Shown here: one piece after another, positions 16,415-23,668 of the stretch
Layout of the letters: the number at the start of each line of letters is the position of its first letter
Numbering within the stretch: position 1 is the stretch's first letter
The notes under the pieces: generated by a model
Databases searched by the model: none
Told to the model about the DNA's origin: nothing
What the model saw: the letters and a program-made list of their open reading frames with translations, nothing else
Program-made: the position numbers and the translations under genes
From: Sphingopyxis macrogoltabida
GTDB taxonomy: Bacteria; Pseudomonadota; Alphaproteobacteria; Sphingomonadales; Sphingomonadaceae
Assembly (NCBI GenBank): GCA_003241685.1
Contig: QFPJ01000011.1
Coordinates: 15,548-79,547, forward strand
Length of the DNA: 64,000 nt
Direction: 5' to 3'

Positions 16415-17302
16415 ATGGCCGGGCCGCGCGAACACCGGCTTGCCACGCCGGACGGGGACATCTGCTGGTTCGAATGGGGCGCGCCGCGCCATGGCGCCGC
16501 CTCTCTGCTTTTGCTGCACGCGACCGGCTTTCACGCGCGTCTTTGGGACCGGGTCGTCGCGGCACTGCCCGCCGGCACGCATGTGATTGCCCCCGATCAT
16601 CGTGGTCATGGGCGCAGCTATCGTCCCTCGACGCTGGCCAATTGGGTCGAAACCTCCGACGTCCTGCTGCCGCTGCTCGACAGGCTGAGCGGTCACCCGA
16701 TCGTCGGCGGCGGTCACAGCATGGGCGGCTATATCCTGACCCGGCTTGCGTCGCAGCGGCCGGCGGCGTTTCGCCACCTGTTGTTGATCGACCCCGTCAT
16801 CAAGGCGCCCGAAGACTATGAAGGGCAGGCCGCGCAGCCCATCCCCGATCCCGCCGACCATCCCATCGCGCGGCGGCGCAATGTGTGGACCAGCGTGGAG
16901 GAGATGCGCGCGCGCTTTGCCGATCGCATGCCTTACGCCGCGTGGGACGCACAGACGCTTGCCGATTATTGCACCTATGGCCTGTTGCCCGCGCCGGACG
17001 GGGAGGGGCTGGAACTGGCCTGTCCGCCGGCGCTGGAGGCATCGGTCTATCAGAATGCGCTGCGGATCAGCCCGCATATGTGGCTGCCCTATCTCGCGAC
17101 GCCGACGAGCGTCGTTCGCGCGCGCGAGAGCGACCGGGATGGCGAGATGGACTTTTCCAGCAGCCCGACCTGGCCGGGGCTCGGCGCGTCGATCGGCGCG
17201 CCGCGTGACGAGCTGTGGTCCGACCACAGCCATTTCATCCCGATGGAAGCCCCCGCGCGCGTGGCCGGCCTGCTGGCCGAACTCAGCGGCGATCAGGGTT
17301 AA
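16415..17302 (+). CDS. Alpha/beta hydrolase
   Basis: The 295-residue protein has the alpha/beta-hydrolase order: an oxyanion-hole strand with LLLHATGFHARLW, PDHRGHGRS, the nucleophile elbow GGGHSMGGY and a C-terminal His in SDHSHFIPMEAP. The substrate cannot be deduced; esters, lactones or epoxides are all possible. The ATG is five bases after the aspS stop, so it is probably cotranscribed with aspS. The ppk2 gene follows 74 bp later. Confidence 0.88.
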   Translation: MAGPREHRLATPDGDICWFEWGAPRHGAASLLLLHATGFHARLWDRVVAALPAGTHVIAPDHRGHGRSYRPSTLANWVETSDVLLPLLDRLSGHPIVGGGHSMGGYILTRLASQRPAAFRHLLLIDPVIKAPEDYEGQAAQPIPDPADHPIARRRNVWTSVEEMRARFADRMPYAAWDAQTLADYCTYGLLPAPDGEGLELACPPALEASVYQNALRISPHMWLPYLATPTSVVRARESDRDGEMDFSSSPTWPGLGASIGAPRDELWSDHSHFIPMEAPARVAGLLAELSGDQG

Positions 17303-17376
17303 TCCCGTCGCATCCCGTCCGCCGCTATGGTAGCAGCCGTGGCGGACCCAGAGACAGACGCCCGGAGAGCAGCGGG

Positions 17377-18162
17377 ATGACGATCAACCTTGCCGACTAT
17401 GAAGCCGGCGCCAAATATGACGGCGAATATGCGGCCGATCTCGCCGCGCTGCAGGACCGGCTGGAACGGGTGCAGGCGGCGCATATCTCCCACGGCCAAC
17501 GCAGCGTCATCATGCTGGAGGGTTGGGATGCCGCCGGCAAGGGCGGGATCATCCAGCGCATGACCGCCTCGCTCGACCCCCGCTATTTCGAGGTGTGGCC
17601 GATCGGCGCACCGAACGAGGAGGAGGGGGCGCGGCATTTCCTGTGGCGCTTCTGGAAGCGCCTGCCCGGCAACCGCGAAATCTCCATCTTCGACCGGAGC
17701 TGGTACGGCCGCGTGCTGGTCGAGCGGGTCGAGGGTTTCGCGAGCGAGGCCGAATGGCGCAAGGGGTATGACGAGATCAACGAGTTTGAGGCGCAACTGA
17801 CCGGCAGCCGCACCCATCTGGTCAAGCTGTTCGTCCATATTACCCAGGAAGAACAGGACAAGCGTTTCGCCGATCGGCTCGACAATCCGTGGAAACGCTG
17901 GAAGACCGGCGCCGAGGATTATCGCAACCGGGCCAAGCGCAAGGATTATCTGGCCGCGATGGACGATATGTTCCAGCAGACCGACACGCGCTGGGCGCCG
18001 TGGAAGGTGATCGACGGCAACAACAAGAAGGCGGGACGCATCGCCGCGCTGGCGCATGTGACCGAAGCGCTGGAAGCCGCCGTGCCGATGACGCCGCCGG
18101 ATCGCGACGCCGCGGTGGTCAAGCTGGCGCACAAAGCCTTTGGATATACGCCGAAGGACTAG
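17377..18162 (+). CDS. ppk2: Polyphosphate kinase 2 family protein
   Basis: PPK2 enzymes use polyphosphate to phosphorylate nucleotides (AMP, ADP or GDP), the reverse of what PPK1 mainly does. The 261-residue single-domain protein has the Walker A GWDAAGKGG, the Walker B region IFDRSWYGRVLVERV and the lid region (NPWKRWK, RNRAKRKDY). The start is the ATG at 17377, which begins MTINLADY; the open frame extends upstream without family sequence. One domain of this size fits the short PPK2 classes, but nucleotide preference cannot be read from sequence. Together with ppk1 and ppx this makes a third polyphosphate gene within 10 kb. Confidence 0.93.
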   Translation: MTINLADYEAGAKYDGEYAADLAALQDRLERVQAAHISHGQRSVIMLEGWDAAGKGGIIQRMTASLDPRYFEVWPIGAPNEEEGARHFLWRFWKRLPGNREISIFDRSWYGRVLVERVEGFASEAEWRKGYDEINEFEAQLTGSRTHLVKLFVHITQEEQDKRFADRLDNPWKRWKTGAEDYRNRAKRKDYLAAMDDMFQQTDTRWAPWKVIDGNNKKAGRIAALAHVTEALEAAVPMTPPDRDAAVVKLAHKAFGYTPKD

Positions 18163-18215
18163 CTTTTTGGGCCGCGCGGCTAGCCAGATCGGCCGTCAAT
18201 CGCTACATAGGGTCG

Positions 18216-18752
18216 ATGAGCCGCGCCAGACGATCCGACGATTGGGGTTTTCCCCGCTGGCGCGAATATGGTCAGGGGCGTGAAGCGCAGAAGGTGCGGC
18301 TGTGCGATCGGCATGGTTGTAGCGAACCCGGCAATTGCCCGGCGCCCAAATCGCCCAACAGCCCGGAACGCTGGTATTTCTGCGAGGCGCACGCGGCCGA
18401 ATATAATCGCGGCTGGGACTATTTCGCCGGCCTCAGCGCGGAAGACGCGGCCGAGCGCGCCGCCGACGAAGCACGGGGTGCGCGCAGCTACGCCCGCGCG
18501 CAGCATTATGAATGGGGCGGTGCGGGCGACGGCAGTCGCAGCGCCGATGAAATGCGCGCGCTGGACGTGCTGGGGCTGGACCCCGATGCCGATTTCGACG
18601 CCACGAAAAAGGCGTGGCGCGCCTATGCCAAGGAATGCCATCCGGACGTCAAGCCCGACGATGCGGAGGCCGCAAGGCGGTTCGCGGCGGGACAGGCGGC
18701 GTTCGAGGTGCTGAAACAGGCCGAAGATCGCAAAAGCTGGAAACCCGCCTGA
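18216..18752 (+). CDS. J-domain (DnaJ-like) protein with an N-terminal Cys/His cluster
   Basis: The 178-residue protein ends in a J domain (about 115-175): DEMRALDVLGLDPDAD, the obligatory HPD in AKECHPDVKPDD, and a last helix AFEVLKQAED. J domains stimulate the ATPase of DnaK. There is no Gly/Phe or DnaJ zinc-finger region. Instead the N-terminal half has a CDRHGC..PGNC..CEAH pattern that could bind one zinc ion. The start ATG at 18216 is preceded by a poor ribosome site; an upstream start is possible. Similar 'J-domain at the C-terminus' proteins are common in alphaproteobacteria. Confidence 0.85.
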   Translation: MSRARRSDDWGFPRWREYGQGREAQKVRLCDRHGCSEPGNCPAPKSPNSPERWYFCEAHAAEYNRGWDYFAGLSAEDAAERAADEARGARSYARAQHYEWGGAGDGSRSADEMRALDVLGLDPDADFDATKKAWRAYAKECHPDVKPDDAEAARRFAAGQAAFEVLKQAEDRKSWKPA

Positions 18753-18778
18753 ACGCGACGCGATCGGCCGGGGAAAGA

Positions 18779-18802
18779 CGGGGCGGGCACTGCCCACCCC
18801 GT
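18779..18802. terminator. Possible terminator between convergent genes
   Basis: The sequence CGGGGCGGGCA facing TGCCCACCCCG can form a long GC stem with one mismatch and a very tight loop. It sits between the J-domain gene (+) and the OmpA-like gene (-). No strong T-run flanks it on either side, so it may work poorly or need Rho. Confidence 0.4.
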
Positions 18803-18810
18803 TGTTCGTC

Positions 18811-19689
18811 TTACAGGCCGTCGAGACCCTTGCTGACCAGAACATTGACCGCAACGCGGCGGTTCTGCGCCTTGCCTTCGGGCGTGGTGTTGTCCGCCGC
18901 CGGATCGGCTTCGGCCATGCCGGTCGGGGTCAGCATGCGATAGGGCTTCCAGCCGCACGCCTGCTGCAAGTGATTGACGACGCGGCCCGCCCGCTTTTCG
19001 CTGAGCACCTGGTTGACCTCCTGGCTTCCCGTCGAATCGGTGTATCCGACGACGAGCAGCATGGCATTGTTCATGCCCTCGGCCTGGCTGGCGGCAGCGC
19101 AAAGGTCGGCCTTCGCCTGCTCGGACAGAACGGCCTTGCCGATGTCGAAGTTCACGTTGGTCGTGCTCTTCACATTATACTGGTCGATGTCGCCGACGCG
19201 GCTGCGCAGCGCGTCGGTCGCGGCCGTCTGTTCGGCGAAACGCTGGTTGGTGCCGGTGTGGATCATCGACGCGGTGCGCAGATCCTTGCTCTTGAGATCG
19301 ACCTGGCTGGCGACCAGTCCGCCGTCCCATTGCAGCGTGTCGACCGTCACCGGCAGGCCGTTGAGCAGGGCATCCGATGCCAGCTTGTCGCGATCAAGGC
19401 CCAGGAAGCCGCCGCTGCTCTTGATCTTGGTATAATCGGCGATCGCGATGGTCGTCGCGCTGCCGTCGGCGGTCGTGACCTGCATCCGTCCGTCGCTGCG
19501 CGCGGAAATAATGCCTTCGACCTTGGGACCCTTGGTCATTTCTTCGGGCGACGGCAGCGTCCCGTAAACGGTCGCCATGACGTCGCCTTCCGATGCCTCT
19601 TCGGGCTGCTGGGCCAAGACCGCCGTCGCGGACCCGCTCAAGAGCGCCAGCATCAAGACAAATTTCGGACCCGTTGAAACAAGACCCAT
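18811..19689 (-). CDS. OmpA-family outer-membrane/peptidoglycan-associated protein
   Basis: A signal peptide (FVLMLALLSGSATAVLAQ) precedes an unassigned domain (about 35-140) and a C-terminal OmpA-like peptidoglycan-binding domain (about 165-285). That domain shows VNFDIGKAVLS, VVGYTDSTGS, LSEKRAGRVVNHL and QNRRVAVNV, the usual Asp and Arg diaminopimelate-binding pattern. The protein probably tethers the outer membrane or a periplasmic module to peptidoglycan. An AAGGAG site lies upstream of the ATG. Upstream lies an AT-richer 173-bp region holding the mtgA terminator. Confidence 0.9.
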   Translation of the reverse strand: MGLVSTGPKFVLMLALLSGSATAVLAQQPEEASEGDVMATVYGTLPSPEEMTKGPKVEGIISARSDGRMQVTTADGSATTIAIADYTKIKSSGGFLGLDRDKLASDALLNGLPVTVDTLQWDGGLVASQVDLKSKDLRTASMIHTGTNQRFAEQTAATDALRSRVGDIDQYNVKSTTNVNFDIGKAVLSEQAKADLCAAASQAEGMNNAMLLVVGYTDSTGSQEVNQVLSEKRAGRVVNHLQQACGWKPYRMLTPTGMAEADPAADNTTPEGKAQNRRVAVNVLVSKGLDGL

Positions 19690-19836
19690 AGCCTACTCCT
19701 TCTGTCAGATAGTTACCCCTGGCGTGCGCGCGGCACGCTTTCTGGCTGTTGAGAACGTCCTATGCGATCGATTGTTGCTCGATTGATCGCTCAAACGGTG
19801 CAACAGGCCGCTAAAATTCTACCGAAACATAGGAAA

Positions 19837-19857
19837 GCTGTCCAATCGAAGGACAGC
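19837..19857 (-). terminator. Probable terminator of mtgA
   Basis: A perfect 7-bp stem, GCTGTCC and GGACAGC, encloses a 7-base loop just downstream of the mtgA stop. On the minus strand it is followed by TTTCC, a short T-run. It would also insulate the OmpA-like gene's promoter from mtgA transcription. Confidence 0.6.
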
Positions 19858-19862
19858 GGGCG

Positions 19863-20570
19863 TCACTTATAGATGCATGCGTCCAGCCCGTCGCGCCGCA
19901 CCTGCCCGATGCGCGCGGCGATGGTGTTGCCATAGCGGCGCGTGAATCCCGACGGACTGATCGCCTCGCGCTTTTTCGGGAGTGGCAGGATGGCAGCGAT
20001 CCGTGCCGCCTCCTGCGGCGTCAGTTTTGCGGCGCTCTTCCGGAAATAGCGCTGCGCGCCGGCCTCGACGCCATAGGTTCCGATGCCGGTTTCGGCGACG
20101 TTCAGATAGACCTCCATGATCCGGCGCTTGCCCCAGATCTTTTCGATCAGGAACGTGAACCACACTTCGGGAACTTTGCGGACATAACGGGTCCAGCCGC
20201 TGCCTTGCCAGAGGAACACATTCTTCGCGGTCTGCTGGCTGATCGTCGATCCGCCGCGCAGACGTTTGCCCTTGGCATTGCGTTCGATCGCGTCCTCGAT
20301 CGCGTCGCGGTCGAAGCCGTCGTGGCTACAGAATTTGCCGTCCTCGGCCGCGATCGCGGCGCGAACCATGTTGCGGTCGATACGGGAAAGGCTTTCCCAA
20401 TCCTTGGTGATGCCGCTCGGGTCCGCCAGCATGGTAAGGGTCACCGGCGGCGGCACCACGGCATAGATCAACACCCACGCGACCGTCGCGATCACGAACC
20501 ACAACAGCCATTTGAACGGCCGGAGATACCAGGGGAGCTTGCGCTTCTTCGCGCGGGATTTGGTCGCCAT
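19863..20570 (-). CDS. mtgA: Monofunctional biosynthetic peptidoglycan transglycosylase
   Basis: MtgA polymerises lipid II into glycan strands without a transpeptidase domain. The 235-residue protein has a basic N-terminus, one membrane segment (WLLWFVIATVAWVLIYAVV) and the GT51 motifs AAEDGKFCSHDGFD (catalytic Glu), RGGSTISQQTAKN, RKVPEVWFTFLIEKIWGKRRI (cited here as KRRIMEVYLN) and the AALLP-like block AAILPLPKKR. Length and single-domain layout fit MtgA. The start ATG is followed by a Lys/Arg-rich stretch typical of this family. Confidence 0.96.
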   Translation of the reverse strand: MATKSRAKKRKLPWYLRPFKWLLWFVIATVAWVLIYAVVPPPVTLTMLADPSGITKDWESLSRIDRNMVRAAIAAEDGKFCSHDGFDRDAIEDAIERNAKGKRLRGGSTISQQTAKNVFLWQGSGWTRYVRKVPEVWFTFLIEKIWGKRRIMEVYLNVAETGIGTYGVEAGAQRYFRKSAAKLTPQEAARIAAILPLPKKREAISPSGFTRRYGNTIAARIGQVRRDGLDACIYK

Positions 20571-20670
20571 GGCGGCAAATTAGCCGCTTGCCCGGAGGTG
20601 GCAAGCGGGCAGGTGCGTAAATATTCGTCACCTCGAATGCGATCGGCGATGAGCCCCACACCATCGGTAT

Positions 20671-20774
20671 GCGTCATTGCGAGCCCGGCGAAAGCCGGGG
20701 GAAGCCATCTCCAGCCCTCGTCCAGCCCGTGGTCGATCGCGGGAGATTGCTTCGTCGCGCCGCTCATAGCAACG
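20671..20774. repeat. Composite palindromic element with GCGTCATTGCGAG arm
   Basis: The 275-bp gap between mtgA and rpoH holds a nested palindrome and no gene. Its outer arm GCGTCATTGCGAG (20671-20683) faces GCTCATAGCAACG near 20762-20774. A perfect GAAA-tetraloop hairpin CCCGGC-GAAA-GCCGGG occupies 20684-20699. An inner arm GAAGCCATCTCC (from 20701) faces GGAGATTGCTTC near 20742-20753. GCGTCATTGCGAG with GGAGATTGCTTC is the hallmark of a repeat family seen in many alphaproteobacterial intergenic regions. It may act as a structured RNA or processing site. Confidence 0.7.
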
Positions 20775-20845
20775 GCGAAAGGGAGCGACGGATCAAACGG
20801 GATAATCGCCGATCAGGTCCGGGTGACGAGGAAAGACCGGTCGGT

Positions 20846-21748
20846 TTATGCGCCGATCAGCCGGCGCTCGCCCGCGAGTTTCAGCATCGCCTTTTGCAGC
20901 TTTTCAAAGGCGCGTACCTCGATCTGACGGACGCGTTCGCGGCTGACGTCATAGACCTGGCTCAGATCCTCCAGCGTCTTGGGATCGTCGGTCAGGCGGC
21001 GTTCGGTCAGGATATGCCGCTCGCGCTCGTTCAGCGTATCCAGCGCCTCGGTCAGCAGGTCGTGACGCACGTCGCGTTCTTCGGCTTCGGCGACGCGCTC
21101 GTCCTGCAACGGACCTTCGTCGCCCAGCAGATCCTGCCACTGGCTGTCGCCGTCCTCGCCCATCGGCACGTTGAGCGACGTGTCGCCGCCCATCGCCATG
21201 CGGCGGTTCATGCTGATGACCTCGTCCTCGGTGACGCCCAGGTCGGTGGCAATCTTGGCGACATGTTCGGGCGACAGGTCGCCGTCCTCGAACGCCTCCA
21301 GATTATTCTTCATCCGGCGCAGGTTGAAGAACAGTTTCTTCTGCGCCGCCGTCGTGCCCATCTTCACAAGGCTCCACGACCGCAGGATGAATTCCTGGAT
21401 CGACGCCCTGATCCACCACATCGCATAGGTGGCGAGCCGGAAGCCGCGTTCGGGGTCGAATTTCTTCACCCCCTGCATCAGCCCGATATTGCCTTCGCTG
21501 ATCAATTCGCTGACCGGCAGGCCATAGCCGCGATAGCCCATCGCAATCTTCGCGACGAGGCGGAGGTGCGACGTCACAAGCTGCGCCGCCGCCTCGCTGT
21601 CGCCATGCTCCTGAAACCGCTTGGCAAGCATATATTCCTGCTCGGGCGTCAGAAGGGGGAATTTGCGGATTTCGGCCAGATAGCGGTTCAGGCTCGCCTC
21701 ACCGCCGAGCGCGGGCACCACTGCCGGAACATTGCTTTTGTTAGCCAT
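20846..21748 (-). CDS. rpoH: RNA polymerase heat-shock sigma factor RpoH (sigma32)
   Basis: The 300-residue protein is a group 3 sigma70-family factor for heat-shock genes. Region 2 is intact (AAQLVTSHLRLVAKIA, ISEGNIGLMQGVKKFDPE, FRLATYAMWWIRASI). The RpoH box QKKLFFNLRR follows, which separates RpoH from RpoD and RpoS. Region 4 (LTDDPKTLEDLSQVYDVS, RERVRQIEVRAFEKLQ) completes it. The factor is probably controlled by DnaK and proteolysis, as in relatives. Its own promoter lies 30-58 bp upstream. rluD is upstream in the same orientation. Confidence 0.96.
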   Translation of the reverse strand: MANKSNVPAVVPALGGEASLNRYLAEIRKFPLLTPEQEYMLAKRFQEHGDSEAAAQLVTSHLRLVAKIAMGYRGYGLPVSELISEGNIGLMQGVKKFDPERGFRLATYAMWWIRASIQEFILRSWSLVKMGTTAAQKKLFFNLRRMKNNLEAFEDGDLSPEHVAKIATDLGVTEDEVISMNRRMAMGGDTSLNVPMGEDGDSQWQDLLGDEGPLQDERVAEAEERDVRHDLLTEALDTLNERERHILTERRLTDDPKTLEDLSQVYDVSRERVRQIEVRAFEKLQKAMLKLAGERRLIGA

Positions 21749-21777
21749 GGAGAGTGTCTTCCCTAAAACCTGAAATC

Positions 21778-21806
21778 ATTCTGCCCCGGTTGACTCCAGC
21801 GGTCAA
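21778..21806 (-). promoter_or_regulatory. Putative sigma70 promoter of rpoH
   Basis: Read on the minus strand, TTGACC (complement of 21801-21806) is followed after exactly 17 bases by CAGAAT (complement of 21778-21783). It lies between the end of rluD and the rpoH start, in an unusually AT-rich stretch for this window. Confidence 0.6.
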
Positions 21807-21826
21807 AATAGATTTTTATTCGAAAC

Positions 21827-22780
21827 CTAAACGCGCAATTCATCGATCAGTTCCCGCATGTCCTGGGGGAGTTCGCTGTCGAGCGCGATCCTGTTACCGG
21901 TCACCGGATGAATAAAACCCAAATGGGCCGCATGCAATGCCTGACGCGCGAAATTCCGGGCTTTCAGCAAATCGGACAGCGGCTTTCTGGCGCGTCCATA
22001 GACCGGGTCGCCGACCAGCGGGTGCCCGATGTGCGCCATATGGACGCGCACCTGATGCGTGCGGCCGGTTTCCAGCCGGCATTCGACCAGAGTCGCGCCC
22101 TGTAGCGGCTCGATGGTGCGATAGTGGGTGACGGCATGTTTGCCGCGTCCCGCCGCGACGACCGCCATTTTCTTGCGGTTGGTCGCGGATCGTCCCAGCG
22201 CGGCATCGACGGTGCCGCGCGCGGGCATCGGACGCCCGGTCGCGATCGCCAGATAGCGGCGGTCGATGCTGTGCGCCGCGAACTGTTTCGCCAGCCCCTC
22301 ATGCGCCTTGTCATGTTTGGCCGCCACGATCAGCCCGCTGGTGTCCTTGTCGATCCGGTGGACGATACCGGGCCGCGCGACGCCGCCGATCCCCGACAAT
22401 TGCCCCGCGCAGTGGTGCAGCAGCGCATTGACCATCGTGCCGTCCAGATTGCCGGCGGCGGGGTGGACGACCATTCCGGCCGGCTTGTCCACGACGATCA
22501 GATGTTCGTCCTCATAAGCGACGGCCAGGTCCATATCCTGCGCGGCATTATGGGCCGGGGCGGGGGCGGGCAGGCGGACCGCCAGCGTTGTGGGCATGGC
22601 CTTCGCCGACGGGTCCCACAGGATTTTTCCGGCGGTATCCGACACGCGGCCGCCCTTGATCAGCGTCTTCAGCCGCTCGCGGGACAGGTCGGGAAGAGCC
22701 TCGGCGAGCGCCCGATCCAGCCGAAGCCCGGCCGCGCCGTCCGAAAGCGTCACCGACACGATATCGTCATCCCGCTGCAT
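21827..22780 (-). CDS. rluD: 23S rRNA pseudouridine synthase, RluD/RluA family
   Basis: The enzyme isomerises uridines of 23S rRNA (helix 69 in RluD). The 317-residue protein has an N-terminal S4 RNA-binding domain (GLRLDRALAEALPDLSRERL, cited in part: RLDRALAEALPDLSRERL), the block VVDKPAGMVVHPA and the catalytic motif HRIDKDTSGL (Asp nucleophile), then the family block ETGRTHQVRVHMAHIGHPL. ATG at 22780 was chosen; a TTG seven codons upstream is weaker. In relatives RluD is also near rpoH. Distinguishing RluD from RluC needs comparison of the full domain. Confidence 0.92.
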   Translation of the reverse strand: MQRDDDIVSVTLSDGAAGLRLDRALAEALPDLSRERLKTLIKGGRVSDTAGKILWDPSAKAMPTTLAVRLPAPAPAHNAAQDMDLAVAYEDEHLIVVDKPAGMVVHPAAGNLDGTMVNALLHHCAGQLSGIGGVARPGIVHRIDKDTSGLIVAAKHDKAHEGLAKQFAAHSIDRRYLAIATGRPMPARGTVDAALGRSATNRKKMAVVAAGRGKHAVTHYRTIEPLQGATLVECRLETGRTHQVRVHMAHIGHPLVGDPVYGRARKPLSDLLKARNFARQALHAAHLGFIHPVTGNRIALDSELPQDMRELIDELRV

Positions 22781-22858
22781 CGCCCATGATGTGGATCGCA
22801 AACGGCGTTTTTCAAGTGGCGGCGCGGGGTCGGGACAAGGGGGGCGACGGGAACGCGC

Positions 22859-22887
22859 TTGCCCTTAACCATGTCTCTCGCCTAGGG
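22859..22887 (+). promoter_or_regulatory. Putative chpT promoter containing a TTAACCAT word
   Basis: TTGCCC (22859-22864) and CTAGGG (22882-22887) are separated by 17 bases. The spacer begins with TTAACCAT (22865-22872), which matches a half of the CtrA site TTAA-N7-TTAA as extended in several alphaproteobacteria. A bound regulator would sit directly between -35 and -10. The second TTAA half is not present, so this is a half site only. Confidence 0.45.
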
Positions 22888-22935
22888 AACGGGCGCGAGC
22901 CGGAAAGGTCCGGTCTGCGGGGAGCCTGTTGATCC

Positions 22936-23580
22936 ATGACCGACGATCGTGTCGATTTCGCCTCCATGCTGGCGTCGCGCCTGTGCCACGATCTGCTCAG
23001 CCCGGTGGGCGCCTTTGCCAACGGGCTGGAACTGCTTGCCGATGAAAAGGACCCGGACATGCGGGCCCGCTGTTTCGACCTGCTCGAACAGAGCGCGCGC
23101 ACATCGGCCAACAAGGTCAAATTCTTTCGCCTGGCGTTCGGCTCGGCGGGCGGTTTTGGCGAGCGTGTGCCGGCCGATGAGGCAAGGGCGGCGATCGAGG
23201 GCATCATCGGCGACCGCGCGATCGACCTGAACTGGATGATCGGCCCGGAGCCGCTGCCGAAGCCGGCCGTGAAGATCATCCTGAACCTCGCGCTGTTGCT
23301 TGTCGATGCGCTGGTGCGGGGCGGACGGCTGGACATCGGTTGCGAGAAGCAGGGCGAGGGCGTGGAAATCGCCCTGCATGTCGAGGCGGAACGCATCTTC
23401 CTCGATGCCGACGTCGAGCAGGTGCTGGCAAATGGCGAAAGCGCGCGTCCGATGACGTCGCGAACCGCGCCCGCGGTACTGGTTCAGGCGGTCGCCGCGC
23501 AAAACGCCGGGACGGTGATGCTGGCCCGCGAAACGCCGACCTCGCTGCTGGTCGGCGCGGTGCTCGGCACGGGCGGTTAG
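22936..23580 (+). CDS. chpT: Histidine phosphotransferase ChpT-like protein
   Basis: ChpT dimers take phosphate from the CckA receiver domain and pass it to CtrA and CpdR. The 214-residue protein starts its helical hairpin with SRLCHDLLSPVGAFANGLELL (phospho-acceptor His18 in LCHDL), followed by an ATPase-like domain without nucleotide-binding boxes (about 90-210: DLNWMIGPE, KIILNLALLLVDAL). This layout, similar to a histidine kinase core without ATP binding, is typical of ChpT. cckA itself lies 14 kb downstream. The start ATG is 50 bp after a putative promoter holding a CtrA-type half site. The chemotaxis operon follows in the same direction. Confidence 0.88.
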   Translation: MTDDRVDFASMLASRLCHDLLSPVGAFANGLELLADEKDPDMRARCFDLLEQSARTSANKVKFFRLAFGSAGGFGERVPADEARAAIEGIIGDRAIDLNWMIGPEPLPKPAVKIILNLALLLVDALVRGGRLDIGCEKQGEGVEIALHVEAERIFLDADVEQVLANGESARPMTSRTAPAVLVQAVAAQNAGTVMLARETPTSLLVGAVLGTGG

Positions 23581-23612
23581 GCGCCCGTCCGCCGCCGAAT
23601 ATAAAGCCCTCC

Positions 23613-23620
23613 TTAACCAT
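23613..23620 (+). promoter_or_regulatory. TTAACCAT word upstream of cheA
   Basis: The same 8-base word as in the chpT promoter occurs 49 bp before the cheA ATG, in the 88-bp chpT-cheA gap. It matches a CtrA-type half site. I could not place convincing -35 and -10 boxes around it. Confidence 0.35.
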
Positions 23621-23668
23621 TGTCCGCCATGGTGAAGCCTCGATTTTTCGGGGCGCACCGGGTATCCA

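Noticed and set aside
14565..16565. Open frame of about 670 codons opposite aspS
   Set aside because: It is the mirror of a highly conserved gene, with low-complexity composition and no ribosome site.
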